Assembly: GCF_964204865.1 (NCBI RefSeq)
Contig: NC_135264.1
Coordinates: 4,370,001-4,434,000 of the forward strand
Direction: 5' to 3'
DNA from: Styela clava
Taxonomy: Eukaryota; Chordata; Ascidiacea; Stolidobranchia; Styelidae
DNA length: 64,000 bases
Part shown: positions 37,601 through 50,837 of the stretch, in pieces
Layout: every line of letters starts with the position of its first letter
How positions within the stretch are numbered: the first letter of the stretch is position 1
Made by a program: the position numbers and the translations under genes
Notes under the pieces: model-generated
Told to the model about the DNA's origin: nothing
The model's database searches: none
What the model saw: the letters and a program-made list of their open reading frames with translations, nothing else

Positions 37601-38143
37601 CAAGGATAAAAATTGTCATTGAAATATAACTTATCAAATTGACAGGAAATTAAAGTGTAAAATATTTACAAGAAATATTTGCGTAGTTGGGCAAAAGCAA
37701 ATCCGTCAGTCGTGTCCTTTGTAGTGAGCGGTACGATCAGTTTATTCTTATCACTAATTATATTATTCCAAGCTCCATAGAAGCTTGAATTCTCATTGAA
37801 AAAGTATAATATACCTTCAAGAGGATAATTTACTTGATCTTATCAATTTAGAAGCATTATAAAGGAAATGTTAAATCCCGCTCTTATTGCAAATAAACTT
37901 GAAGAAGGTCGTGGAGTGTGGATAGGATTGAAAGACATGGCAGAAATTTCCGCATGGAAATGGATCGACGGTATTGCATCGACCAGAGCTAACACTCCTT
38001 GGGCACCTCTTACACGAAACAACCTTTTATTTATGGATAGCTGTGGAATGCTGCGTAGATATAGAATGTTAGATTGGTATGTTAATAAACAGATTTGTGC
38101 ATTTACCAAGGCATATGTTTGCGAAATAGTAAAAAGTAAATGA
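34685..38143 (+). CDS. C-type lectin-like gene L2 (type II membrane, 209 aa)
   Basis: Exons 34685-34877, 35485-35629 and 37852-38143, TGA stop; lengths and phases as in L1. The protein matches L1 except Asp for Gly at residue 29 in the stalk. Anchor, Thr-rich stalk, WIGL, WKWIDG and the four lectin-fold cysteines are kept; calcium/sugar motifs are absent. Exon 1 groups with L3 and L5 (Asp29), while exons 2-3 are the same as L1, which points to recombination between exon 1 and exon 2. An upstream in-frame ATG at 34631 would add 18 residues; it exists here, in L3 and in L5, but in L1 and L4 the upstream reading starts elsewhere, so the MDKRK start is preferred. Confidence 0.88.
35702..36594. 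mobile_element. hAT family 1 in L2 intron 2
   Basis: Copy of the unit 1 element at the same site with the same ATATATAC flanks; inherited by duplication. Confidence 0.88.
36603..37464. mobile_element. hAT family 2 in L2 intron 2
   Basis: Same element and position as in unit 1, abutting family 1. Confidence 0.85.
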
Positions 38144-39558
38144 CAGACGCAAAAGAGTGTCAGAGAATATAATTTTCATGCTTATAATCGTTTCTACATG
38201 TTGTACTGTTCATCTCAAATTGTAACTTAAGAACTAACGTTCGAACAATACATTCCTTTTTCTCAACAAAGTTCAACATAACTTTACTTCATGTCCGGAA
38301 CGACATTGTCAAATGTATATTTGTCATAGGTCTATATTTCTATAATCAAGTCATATGTGTGGTCCAACCAAATATTCCAGCCAAACATTGGTTCAGATTG
38401 TTCAATGAAAAAAATGCTTCCTCAAATTAGGTAATCTCGGGTATATTTGGAACCAATTACTCACTTAGTTGTGTTTAATCATATCTATTAGGCGGTGTTT
38501 AAAAAAAATGATCTCGACTAGAGAAATGGCAGGGCTATTTGCCATGACACTCAGTAACGTCTCTAGTATTTTATTAAAGAATCGTCAAGTTTGTCTTGAC
38601 CGTGAAAGAGCCAAAATACTGCATTGCTCTCCGTAAAGCATGGGGTCAGTTTGTATTCTTCAGTACTGTATTCTTAAGACCAGACACGGAATGAATATAC
38701 TTCATATATTTATAAAAAAAAAACTGGCTTTTGGCGATTAGCTATTGAAAAACATGGAGAATTAGAATACAAAAATCTTTATATTTAATAATTTTAATCA
38801 TATGGAATAGAGAGCGAATTATAAAATCCAATTCAATGTTATGATTTTTGCAAATGACTACTTTATTTGTACAATTTTTCTGATATTAGATGAGAGTAAT
38901 TTTATTCGGAAAGAGTAAAAGGCGATAACTCATGAGAGTTGTTTTCAAAAAAAAATGGGACAGAATACAAAATTTATAATAATTTTCATCCCACTCGTAT
39001 CATTTAATAGACATTGACAATACATCAAAAATATTCAATGGATCTATATGAGTGAAATTGTAGTTAATTCGAAATAAGTGATGTGAAATGTTACAAAAAA
39101 TCATGTTTCACTTCTAACTAAAATTTGAATGTATATGAAAATTGCATTGTTTTGCAAATATTGATTCGTTAAATATTTCTTTTCAACTTTTGTAAGCTGA
39201 ATTTTAATTAATTGACTATGTTATAGAATTGATTATTTCTGATCAAAATACTGTCTTTTCTCTCTTATAATGTATGAACATGAATAAAAATTAAAATTAT
39301 TAAACCCCATGGAAGTTTTATTGCACTGCATGAACAAATACATTTTAGAGTAATTTTATTACAAACAATTTTTCAAATAGGTAGGTTAATGAAGCGCATT
39401 GAAGAGCAATGATCAGTGTATTTCCCTCAAAACATGATATCAAGAAACAACTTGAACTATCGTTCTCGTGAAGCACAAGTCATTAGTTGCGTCGCGAATG
39501 GCTATACTAAAGAGAAGAGCTTGAGAGCATTTAAAGCGCTTCCATGAATACTCTATGC

Positions 39559-42500
39559 CAGTGGTTCACAACAGCCCGTCCACAGACCGCTGTCTGTCCG
39601 CGAAAAATTTCGTTGTTTTCATGCCGTCTCAATTGCTTTGTCGAACACGGAGATTGCGTTGATTTATTACACAATTTCTCTTCTGTCGTCATAGTGCGAC
39701 GTCTTTCGCGAGTAATCACACTTTTCGCTTTTCCGGCTCCGATTCATCGCGAATGCGCTCCATCAAATCTCGCAAGATTTAGAAACGGCACGCGTGCTTT
39801 CTCTGTGCTGCGTGCTTTTCCTGATTAATATGACCATCTATATAAAACTTTATGCATATTTTTTTTGTTTAAACCAGAAAACATTCAAGAACAGTATACT
39901 ATTACAGTAAGATATGAACTAGTTGCGACCCAGCAGGTGGCCACGAGACGCGCAAAAAAACATGGGCCGCAGAGATCTTTTTTAGTATTTTGAGCAGACA
40001 CAGCGGGCTATTGAGCTATAGGTGCCAAGTTACTGACAACTTTGTCATTCTAATGTAAATTCATATTGTTTGAGGCGTCGATCAACTGCAGGGGGATTAA
40101 TATGATGAACCCGATTAAAAAGAGAAAAGCTTGATTAAAATTGTGATTCTACTTTATAGTCCACATTTAAAAAGGTATCACTGTCGCAATTATGGATATC
40201 TTTCGATAACGAATACCCATCGCTAAGTAACCGAGCAATTAAACTGTTGTCCGTATTTTCAACCAGTTACTGCGTTATGCGAAAAAACGTTTTTCTCACT
40301 AGCTTTAATCAAAACGAAGCAAAGAAATCGGCCGTACGCCGCTGCAGAGCTCCGGATTGCAGAAACTTCTTTGAGGCCTCGTCTGCAATCCTATAATGGA
40401 AACGAAACAGCAGCGAAATCCTCACTTGTGTTTGTACATGATTTAGCATGTTTAATTTATGTGTAATTTATTTATAAAAACATTAAAATAAACCCCATTA
40501 GTGTTTTATCCATTAAAAATAATCACAACCAACAGTAAATAAAACAACTTTTACGAACATTTTTAGGTTTTTTAACTGTTATATATAGCCGATATATATA
40601 TATATAACGGCCGGTCACAGCCGATATGATATATCGCCAAACACGCAATATCGGGCCGATATATCGGTTGATCTCTAATGCTGAGGGCGTGTAACAATAA
40701 AGATTCATGCCTCCAGTCTCGTGAATCAAAATACCAAAGGAACATGTCACAACTGTAGTTGCCGGTACCTAGTAGTCTACCTCAGGGTGGTTTAAGGTTG
40801 CTAGGTTGAATGACCGCAAAAACTTTTTAGGAGATCTCGCGGGCCGCAAGTCGGAGAAAACCCAAAAGTGATCAAAATATTGCGAGCCTTTAATTTAACC
40901 CAACCCAGCCGGTCGGTCTGGTGCCATTTTACATGGATTATTTTTTTTGTCAACCATTAAGCCCAAAAGATTCACTCATGACTTTTTAATGTCGTGTGCT
41001 AGAGTTATATTCAGCAATATATGTAAAACGCACTTCTCTAAAAAAATATTTTTTATACGTCAAAATTTCTACTGAATTTGCGAGATTTTGTGTTTAGTAG
41101 AGTGTTAATAATTATTCCTAATTAATTAATTTTATTTCAACGTTTTCTTGTGTTATTTTCCAACAAAACAACACGAAAACCACTATTATAGCAAGAATGG
41201 TTACTCTTAAATTCACGATTGTATTTACAAAATATTCAAGTTCGAGGCTTCAATTGACAATTTTGATGACGCCACACCTCTGATTATTACTGCACAGCCC
41301 ACCCTCAATGCAAAAATGTTACTTTTTTCGACGGAAATGCGCGTAGAAAGACGTAAACATTCTAATGCGCGCCGTTACGAGTGAAAATTACCATTCATTT
41401 TACGTTTTTTTCACGTTTGAAAAAATCTCTATACCTCTGCCAGGTATGGTGCAGTCGAAATCATATTTTTCAAAACATCACAGGGCCAGTGATGGAATGT
41501 ATAACTAAAAGTACATGACAAACCAATACTAAGCCATTATAAAGGAGTTTATGGTAGGTAATTTCCCGTCTGAGTCATATCAACGAATTCACATATCTGA
41601 AGGACGATTTTCAAATCGATGCTATTTATAGAACTGGCATTTATAGCAAAGATGGAGTCCCTTTTTCGTGAAATATACTACTCCACCATTGAACATTAAC
41701 CGTAAAACACCATAAATACCTTTTAGAGTTGAACTAGGCATTAATAATACTACATTTAAACTATATATATATATGCCATCCGGCTGCGTTGTTAATAAAC
41801 AACGAGAGTTTACCGTTCTAATCAGACTATTATCATGTTGCATAGGTGGCGTTCTTTTAAAGAAGATATATAAAGTCTTCAGTTATTTTAAAATTAATTC
41901 CCGAAAATTACCGTTGTTTTTTTCGCATTTTGGATTTCAACTAGACACTGTGTGGTAGGCAATGAAATACATTTACAAGCCAAGTCTTAGTTGGTATTTC
42001 GGGACCTAGCTAAAAAAACTGGATTGCGCGGCGTTAAGTCGGCTCTGTGTTTCGCTACTGTCACATGGCCCACGCTTGAAAGCAGAAGAGTGCTTTTACT
42101 GAAATAAAGGCATAAAGTGTTGGAAAATAAGGTTTGAATCTCGAGATCCCAACCCCAGTTGGAATAACTGAAAAAAAGTTCTGCTATTAGATACAAATAT
42201 ACGCTAAAATTGGTCTGTGGGCCGCACGGAATGTATCAGCATGATAGGGTTTGGACCACCCTGGTCTACCTTATCAAAAAACTCCCGACTTCGCTGACCA
42301 CTAGATCGTTGAAATGCGATCGTGGAACCGCCACATAGTGCAATAGTTCATTAGTCCAATTGTTGAAGGGAAAAGAAATCTTTTTTAAATAAAAATGCAG
42401 CAACAAGGAAGATACTAAGAAGAAAAAACAACACAATTTGAGAAAACGACTCATAGGCCCACTTCGTGTCAAAATAAGTTTCAGTGTTTATTTTTAATAA

Positions 42501-42974
42501 AGAAGGGTAATAGGCTACTTGAAGACGAAAATTAGGCGAACATTTTAAAGTTTGAGTCGTCGGGTGAACTCAAAATATTTTAATAAACACCGATAAACTA
42601 TATGAAATTCTGCTCTAAAATTGCTGTGGTGCCCCTCTTTGCTTGGTGCCCTAAGCACGTGCTTATATTGTTCAATGGTTAATCCGGCGCTGGATGCCCA
42701 GCACTGCATTTCATTACGCAAAAGATATGGTATTATTTTATGTTTCACCCATTTCAATTTTTGGCCGGCACATTATTTGATAGTTTTTTTTCTTGTGAAA
42801 TGTTTTTAATTGTGCCTTTTTATCTAGAACCATATTGAGTGCCCGATATTGCATTGTATAACGCAAATATATGTTATTCTTTTATGTTCCGGTCATTTCA
42901 ATTTTTTGCCGGTCCGCGAGTAAATTTAATTTGATTTTACCGGTCCGCGAGGATAGAAAGGTTGGATATCGCTG
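39559..42974. mobile_element. hAT family 3 in unit 3, with nested insertions
   Basis: Copy of the unit 2 composite insertion, including family 5 at 40783-42263 with GTCTACCT flanks. Confidence 0.78.
40783..42263. mobile_element. hAT family 5 in unit 3
   Basis: Same element and target duplication as unit 2, one base shorter in a T-rich run. Confidence 0.87.
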
Positions 42975-43356
42975 CGCTATGCGACTTATGAATTACTTCT
43001 GAATTCTGGAGATGCGCAGCTTGATTTGACGTTCAGAATCGATTCCTAAAATATTTCGTATCTCTAATTATTTAATATATTTTTAACCCGAAGTGAGAAT
43101 ATTGATGTCAATAAACGAATGAAAACAATTCTAATTTTGCTACCATGATGTTATTGATTAATCGATCGTTATACTATTGAAAAGTATTTCTCAGATGAAG
43201 ATATCTGATGTTCGTATAGATAGTTTCATAAAAGTATAATATTGTATATAATTTGAATTCGAGTATCGTTTTTCTGACCTCTGGCGGCCTCACTCAAATA
43301 CAATGCAGTTAACTATGCTTCGCACGTGTTCAATTTTCATTTTAGCATTTGCAGAC

Positions 43357-46300
43357 ATGGATAAAAGAAAGTTATTGGCTTTAGCAGTAGTATTAATAAT
43401 AATTGGTATTGTTGTAATATTGATTGAGACATTGACAACTGATGATAGTAACGGTGTTGAAACGAGCGAAGTCACAACTATCACAAACACCACAAAATCG
43501 ACTACGAACACGACTAATCCGCCGCCGCCACCAATCACAACTACAAAAAGTAATGTATAATATGTCAGTATACTTTGTCCGTAGCCATATATTTTTCAAG
43601 AGTCTTTACGATTATAAATCTACTTATCATTCAACATCAATCCAAATACATAAACAAAGATGAGATCCCACAGCATCTTCTATATAAGCAATTATTAATA
43701 CATTTTTGTAACTTCCTCTGATACCAATGGGTTTCTTATAAACATCTTATAAAATTATCAGTACATATTATAAGATGATATGAGCGCGAAATAATTTTAT
43801 AAGCGTGAGCGTAATCAATAACAAACAAAGATGAGAGCATCAGAGGATTAATCAAAATCTACACTTTTTACAAAATATGGGATCGGTTGACTGATAATCA
43901 TGCTCATGCTGCCAATGCACATGCTTTTGCATAAATTAGTATATAATAAATAACATACTATAATTTAGTCCAACAATGAACTTAAATTTTACTAATTTTC
44001 ACAGGCGAAATAATAATGATTTTGAGAAGACCAATAAATTTTTTTTAAACAGATATACTATTCAAATCATTTTATTCATGTTACATAATTGATATATTTG
44101 AATATACTGATATCTTTTGATATTTATGTTATCTAAAAATGTATTTGTTTCTTCAGGCCTTGAGGAAGTTTGGCATAACTTTTCAACTGGATCGTACAAG
44201 TTGTTTTTGACAAATATTAATTTTGAAGCAGCAAAGAAAAGTTGCAGGGATGTAAATGCAAGATTGGTAACTGAGGGAATAAGAAATGAAGTCACCCGCA
44301 AGTGAGTTCATGTAATGAAACTAATTGCAAATGACTTTTATAGTTTTATTCATTTGCTTATGATCATATATACCAGGGGTGGACAACATGTCGATCGCGA
44401 TCGACCGTTTGATCGCTACGTCTCGGGTAGTCGATCGCGTCTGATGTTGAGTGAACTTATATGATATGATACCTAAAAAAATGCCCTGAACCAGTTCCAT
44501 GTAACTCACAGTTGTGTGTTTTGAAATAAGAATGATACAGTACTGTGCATTGAAAAATACAACATATGCCTATAGTATTTGGAGCTCGGCAAGACCGACA
44601 GAGCATTTTATTACGTAACAAACGCAAGTTTCGCCGCTGCCAAGGTTTAGAAATGAACTTGTCGGATATCGTGTGTCTTGACCAACGGTCTTGACTGACT
44701 AGCGATCTTACAATTACTCCTGCATATAATAAACTTATTGTCTCGCTCCAACAGTAGTGTGATGACTTTTATTGGCAACGATAGCAATGGCATCAGAGTG
44801 TCAAATTTTTGTCAAATTCAAGCGAGCGAAGAATCGGACTCGGAGGAAATTGTAAATTAGATACTGAAGTTTGAGCAGTCATGTCACATTTCTGGTTTGG
44901 GAATATTTATTTTTTGCTGTTTAGATAAAACATGGATAATTCGCAACAACATTCAAGACAAAAGTTAGGCAGGTGTTATCTGAATTTTATGATTTGAATA
45001 AACCTTAAATAAATGATGAAACATTCACCCCGGTCACAATTACATAATCAAATTATTGAAACATAAAAATGCAAATTTTTGTGGCGATTTTATTAAGAAT
45101 GCGATCTTATTGGCAGTGGCGGAATATTTTGTATACGTGTGTGCAGTTATCTGCATATTCAGTACTCGTTCGTTTTTGTGTATGACCTTATTACCGATCA
45201 GTCGATCGCGAGCTTTTTTGACGCTTTCAGTCGATCGCGGTCGAAAGCAGGTTGGCCATCCCTGATATATACCAACGGTGGGCAAACCGCGGCTCGCGAG
45301 CCCGGCGAACCGCATGCGGCTCATCTCGCTGCCATTAATTATTATCCAAATTTAACTAGGAGAAACTGTAGCGTAACAGTACTTTTTTTAAATTTATTAA
45401 GCGGTCGAAGAATTTTTCATCAATGATTAAGACAGAATATGTTTTAGTATGAAAATCGTTGTGGCGTGGAATCTTAAATCAGTCAAGCGACCAATGTTAC
45501 GTCACAATAGTCAAATGTATGTTGCTGAGTTGGCGGCATTGCAATTTGAGTGCGGTTAGTCTCACTTGCGGATATGTCAAGTAAAGAGGAAATATTCGAA
45601 GATGAAAACAGAGTTGTCAAGTCAGAATGGAAAGAATAATACGCATTCACTAGTCAAGAAAATAAACCTTTTGTGCTTAATCTTTCATAAGCTGCTCTGA
45701 ATAAAGTCAGCAATGTTGAACGGCACCATGAAACAAATCACAAAAATCTCGTACAAGACTACTCTCGTAAATCATCTGTAAGGAAACACAGATTAAATGA
45801 CTTTAAATTAATACTAAAGATACAGCAGAAAATTATGATATCCTTTGGCAAGGAATTCGATGCATCAATTAAAACTAGTTTTGTTATATTATGGAATATT
45901 GATCATGTTAAACACCAATACTCTGACTGTATTTTATTAAAAATATATTCAGGATGTTGTCGCAGTCAATAACCTTAACGCCAGTTTCCTGTTTCCAAAA
46001 TTAGTATCGATGTAACAGTTACAATGCAAACTGATTTAATGAGCTCTAATATTAATAATTTTTAAGGTTATGCGGCTCTCACATATTTCTGACTTGCTGC
46101 ATGCTCTTATACCAAAAAAATGTTCCCACCCCTGAATATGCAAACAAATAAGATAGAAATACATAATTTTCAGCAAACGATTTCGAACGATTATTTCAGT
46201 CATTTTATCCTGCATCCAGTATGACAAATTAGTTGAAGGAGACGAAACCTTTGTAGACACATTCTCAAGACAAGGATAAAAATTGTCATTGAAATATAAC

Positions 46301-46813
46301 TTATCAAATTGACAGGAAATTAAAGTGTAAAATATTTACAAGAAATATTTGCGTAGTTGGGCAAAAGCAAATCCGTCAGTCGTGTCCTTTGTAGTGAGCG
46401 GTACGATCAGTTTATTCTTATCACTAATTATATTATCCCAAGCTCCATAGAAGCTTGAATTCTCATTGAAAAAGTATAATATACCTTCAAGAGAATAATT
46501 TACTTGATCTTATCAATTTAGAAGCATTATAAAGGAAATGTTAAATCCCGCTCTTATTGCAAATAAATTTGAAGAAGGTCGTGGAGTGTGGATAGGATTG
46601 AAAGACATGGCAGAGATTTCCGCATGGAAATGGATCGACGGTATTGCATCGACCAGAGCTAACACTCCTTGGGCACCTCTTACACGAAACAACCTTTTAT
46701 TTATGGATAGCTGTGGAATGCTGCGTAGATATAGAATGTTAGATTGGTATGTTAATAAACAGATTTGTGCATTTACCAAGGCATATGTTTGCGAAATAGT
46801 AAAAAGTAAATGA
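43357..46813 (+). CDS. C-type lectin-like gene L3 (type II membrane, 209 aa)
   Basis: Exons 43357-43549, 44157-44301 and 46522-46813, TGA stop. Exons 1 and 2 are the same as L2 as far as I can see; exon 3 differs from L1/L2 by Phe for Leu at residue 129, just before the EEGRGVWIGL strand. Membrane anchor 6-26, Thr/Pro stalk with NTT sequons, and a short-form C-type lectin-like domain with cysteines 94, 177, 195 and 203. No EPN/QPD or WND motif. Splice sites are intact. Confidence 0.88.
44374..45264. mobile_element. hAT family 1 in L3 intron 2
   Basis: Same insertion site and ends. From about 44460 it carries substitutions shared with unit 4 and not with units 1-2. Confidence 0.87.
45273..46134. 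mobile_element. hAT family 2 in L3 intron 2
   Basis: Same element and site; lost a few bases in the right subterminal ATGCGGCTC box (reads GCATGCTC). Confidence 0.84.
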
Positions 46814-48231
46814 CAGACGCAAAAGAGTGTCAGAGAATATAATTTTCATGCTTATAATCGTTTCTACATGTTGTACTGTTCATTTCAAATTGTAACATAG
46901 GAACTAACGTTTGAACAATACATTCCTTTTTCTCAACAAAGTTCAACATAACTTTACTTCATGTCCGGAACGACATTGTCAAATGTATATTTGCCATAGG
47001 ACTATATTTCTATGATCAAGTCATATGTGTGGTCCAACCAAATATTCCAGCCAAACATTGGTTCAGATTGTTCAATGAAAAAAATGCTTCCTCAAATTAG
47101 GTAATTCTCGGGTTTATTTGGAACCAATTACTTACTTAGTTGTGTTTAATCATATCTATTAGGCGGTGTTTTAAAAAAAAATGATCTCGACTAGAGAAAT
47201 GGCAGGGCTATTTGCCATGACACTCAGTAACGTCTCGAGTATTTTATTAAAGAATCGTCAAGTTTGTCTTGACCGTGGAAGAGCCAAAATACTGCATTGC
47301 TCTCCGTAAAGCATGGGGTCAGTTTGTATTCTTCAGTACTGTATTCTTAAGACCAGACACGGAATGAATATACTTCATATATTTATAAAAAAAAAACTTT
47401 GCTTTTGGCGATTAGCTATAGAAAGACATGGAGAATTAGAACACAATAATCTTTATATTTAATAATTTTAATCATATGGAATAGCGAGCGAATTATAAAA
47501 TCCAATTCAATGTTATGATTTTTGCAAATGACTACTATATTTGTACAATTTTTCTGATATTAGATGAGAGTAATTTTATTCGGAAAGAGTAAAAGGCGAT
47601 AACTCATGATAGTTGTTTTCAAAAAAAAATGGGACAAAATATAAAATTTATAATAATTTTCATCCCACTCGTATCATTTAATAGACTTGACAATACATCA
47701 AAAATATTCAATGGATCTATATGAGTGAAATTGTAGTTAATTCGAAATAAGTGATGTGAAATGTTACAAAAAATCATGTTTCACTTCTAACTAAAATTTG
47801 AGTGTATATGAAAATTGCATTGTTTTGCAAATATTGATTCGTTAAATATTTCTTTTTAACTTTTGTAAGCTGAATTTTAATTAATTGACTATGTTATAGA
47901 ATTGATTATTTCTGATCAAAATACTGTCTTTTCTCTCTTGTAATGTATGGACATGAATAAAAATTAAAATTATTAAACCCCATGGACGTTTTATTGCACT
48001 GCATGAACAAATACATTTTAGAGTAATTTTATTACAAACAATTTTTCAATTAGGTAGGTTAATGAAGCGCATTGAAGAGCAATGATCAGTGTATTTTCCT
48101 CAAAACATAATATCAAGAAACAACTCAAACTATCGTTCTCGTGAAGCACAAGTCATCAGTTGCGGCAATAATGGCTATACTGAAGGGAAGAGCTTGAGAG
48201 CATTCAAAGCGCTTCCATGAATACTCTATGC

Positions 48232-49444
48232 CAGTGGTTCACAACAGCCGGTCCGCGGACCGCTGTCTGTCCGCGAAAAATTTCGTTGTTTTCATGCCTT
48301 CTCAATTGCTTTGTCGAAGACGGAGATGATTTATTACGCAATTTCTCTCCTGTCGTCATAGTGCGACGTCTTTCGCGAGTAATCACACTTTTCGCTTTTC
48401 CGACTCCGATTCATCGCGAATGCGCTCCATCAAATCTCGCAAGATTTAGAAACGGCACGCGTGCTTTCTCTGTGCTGCGTGCTTTTCCTGATTAATATGA
48501 CCATCTATATAAAACTTTTTGCATATTTTTTTTTGTTTAAACCAGAAAACATTCAAGAACAGTATACTATTACAGTAAGATATGAACTAGTTGCGACCCA
48601 GCAGGTGGCCACGAGACGCGCAAAAAAACATGGGCCGCAGAGATCTTTTTCAGTATTTTGAGCAGACACAGCGGGCTATTGAGCTATAGGTGCCAAGTTA
48701 CTGACAACTTTGTCATTCTAATGTAAATTCATATTGTGAGGCGTCGATCAACTGCAGGGGGATTAATATGATGAACCCGATGAAAAAGAGAAAAGCTTGA
48801 TTAAAATTGTGATTCTACTTTATAGTCCACATTTAAAAAGCTATCACTGTCGCAATTATGGATATCTTTTGATAACGAATACCCATCGCTAAGTAATCGA
48901 GCAATTAAACTGTTGTCCGTATTTCAACCAGTTACTGCGTTATGCGAAAAAACATTTTTCTCACTAGCTTTAATCAAAACGAAGCAAATAAATCGGCCGT
49001 ACGCCGCTGCAGAGCTCCGGGTTGCAGAAACTTCTTTGAGGCCTCGTCTGCAATCCTATAATGGAAACGAAACAGCTGCAAAATCCTCACTTGTGTTTGT
49101 ACATGATTTGGCATGTACATGTTTTTTATGTGAGATGTTTTGTGCGTGGCTTTCTTACTCATAATTGGTGCCCAGCACTGCATTTCATTACGCAAAGATA
49201 TGGTATTATTTTATGTTTCACCCACTTCAATTTTTGGCCGGCACATTATTTGATAGTTTTTCTTTTTGTGAAATGTTTTTAATTGGACCATTTTTATCTA
49301 GAAGCATATTGAGTGCCCGACATTGCATTGTATTACGCAAATATATGTTATTCTTTTCTGCTCCGTTCATTTCAATTTTTTGCCGGTCCGCGAGTAAATT
49401 TAATTTAATTTTACCGGTCCGCGAGGATAGAAAGGGAACCGCTG
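48232..49444. mobile_element. hAT family 3 in unit 4, uninterrupted
   Basis: Cleanest copy of this element at 1,213 bp, without either nested hAT. Left end CAGTGGTTCACAACAGCCGG; right end GGGAACCGCTG. It probably shows the ancestral form. Confidence 0.83.
48826..49164 (+). pseudogene. hAT transposase C-terminal relic inside family 3
   Basis: An open frame here reads WISFDNEYPSLSNRAIKLLS, then ALCEKTFFSLALIKTKQINR and ELRVAETSLRPRLQ. These match the layout of the C-terminal end of ZBED5/SCAND3-type hAT transposases, a CExxFS-like motif followed by K-T-K and ELR-x-x-x-x-LRP. One extra residue disrupts the CExxFS spacing (CEKTFFS). The frame is best preserved in unit 4; the unit 1 version is frameshifted. 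The catalytic core is missing, so it is not an active transposase. Confidence 0.65.
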
Positions 49445-50837
49445 CGCTATGCGACTTATGAATTACTTCTGAATTCTGGAGATGCGCAGCTTGATTTGAC
49501 GTTCAGAATCGATTCCTAAGATATTTCGTATCTCTAATTATTTAATATATTTTTAACCCGAAGTGAAAATAGCGATGTCAATAAACGAATAAAAACAATT
49601 CTAATTTTGCTACCATGATGTTATCGATTAATCGATCGTTATACTATTGAAAAGTATTTTTCAGATGAAGATATCTGATGTTCGTATAGATAGTTTCATA
49701 AAAGTATAATATTGTATATAATTTGAATTCGAGTATCGTTTTTCTGACCTCGGCGGCCTCACTCAAATGCAAACAAATGCAGTTAACTATGCTTCGTACG
49801 AGTTCAATTTTCATTTTAGCATTTGCAGACATGGATAAAAGAAAGTTATTGGCTTTAGCAGTAGTATTAATAATAATTGGTATTGTTGTAATATTGATTG
49901 AGACATTGACAACTGGTGATAGTAACGGTGTTGAAACGAGCGAAGTCACAACTATCACAAACACCACAAAATCGACTACGAACACGACTAATCCGCCGCC
50001 GCCACCAATCACAACTACAAAAAGTAATGTATAATACTTTGTCAGTAGCCATATATTTTTCAAGAGTCTTTACGATTATGAATACACTTATCATTCAACA
50101 TCAATCCAAATACATAAACAAAGATGAGATCCCACAGCATCTTTTATAAAAGCAAATATTAATACATTTTTGTAACTTCTTCTGATACCAATGGGTTTCT
50201 TATAAACATCTTATAAAATTATCAGTACATATTATAAGATGATATGAGCGCGAAATAATTTTATAAGCGTGAGCGTAATCAATAACAAACAAAGATGAGA
50301 GCATCAGAGGATTAATCAAAATCTACACTTTTTACAAAATATGGGATCGGTTGACTGATAATCATGCTCATGCTGCCAATGCACATGCTTTTGCATAAAT
50401 TAGTATATAATAAATAACATACTATAATTTAGTCCAACAATGAACTTAAATTTTACTAATTTTCACAGGCGAAATAATAATGATTTTGAGAAGACCAATA
50501 AATTTTTTTTAAACAGATATACTATTCAAATCATTTTATTCATGTTACATAATTGATATATTTGAATATACTGATATCTTTTGATATTTATGTTATCTAA
50601 AAATGTATTTGTTTCTTCAGGCCTTGAGGAAGTTTGGCATAACTTTTCAACTGGATCGTACAAGTTGTTTTTGACAAATATTAATTTTGAAGCAGCAAAG
50701 AAAAGTTGCAGGGATGTAAATGCAAGATTGGTAACTGAGGGAATAAGAAATGAAGTCACCCGCAAGTGAGTTCTTGTAATGAAACTAATTGCAAATGACT
50801 TTTATAGTTTTATTCATTTGCTTATGATCATATATAC

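Larger units (their letters stand above)
29882..38554 (+). repeat. Lectin tandem unit 2 (8,673 bp)
   Basis: Followed by unit 3 of almost the same sequence. Its upstream half carries the family 3 hAT with a further ~2.2 kb of nested sequence; its gene and intron 2 match unit 1 from about 26800 to 29881. Confidence 0.93.
38555..47227 (+). repeat. Lectin tandem unit 3 (8,673 bp)
   Basis: Reads as almost identical to unit 2 up to about 44460. By eye I found one base change near 39184 and one base lost near 40953. After about 44460 it switches to a version shared with unit 4, for example GCTCGCGAGCCCGGCGAACC in place of the GAGCTGGGCG form. Confidence 0.93.

Noticed and set aside
48217..48495. 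92-codon frame starting MNTLCQWFTT, present in several units
   Set aside because: It starts in the flank and runs through the left terminus of the family 3 hAT element; its conservation reflects the duplicated transposon.
49644..50063. 139-codon minus-strand frame rich in Gly and Val
   Set aside because: It is the antisense shadow of lectin exon 1, where the proline run reads as glycines and the Thr stalk as Val-rich sequence. It recurs in every unit for that reason.
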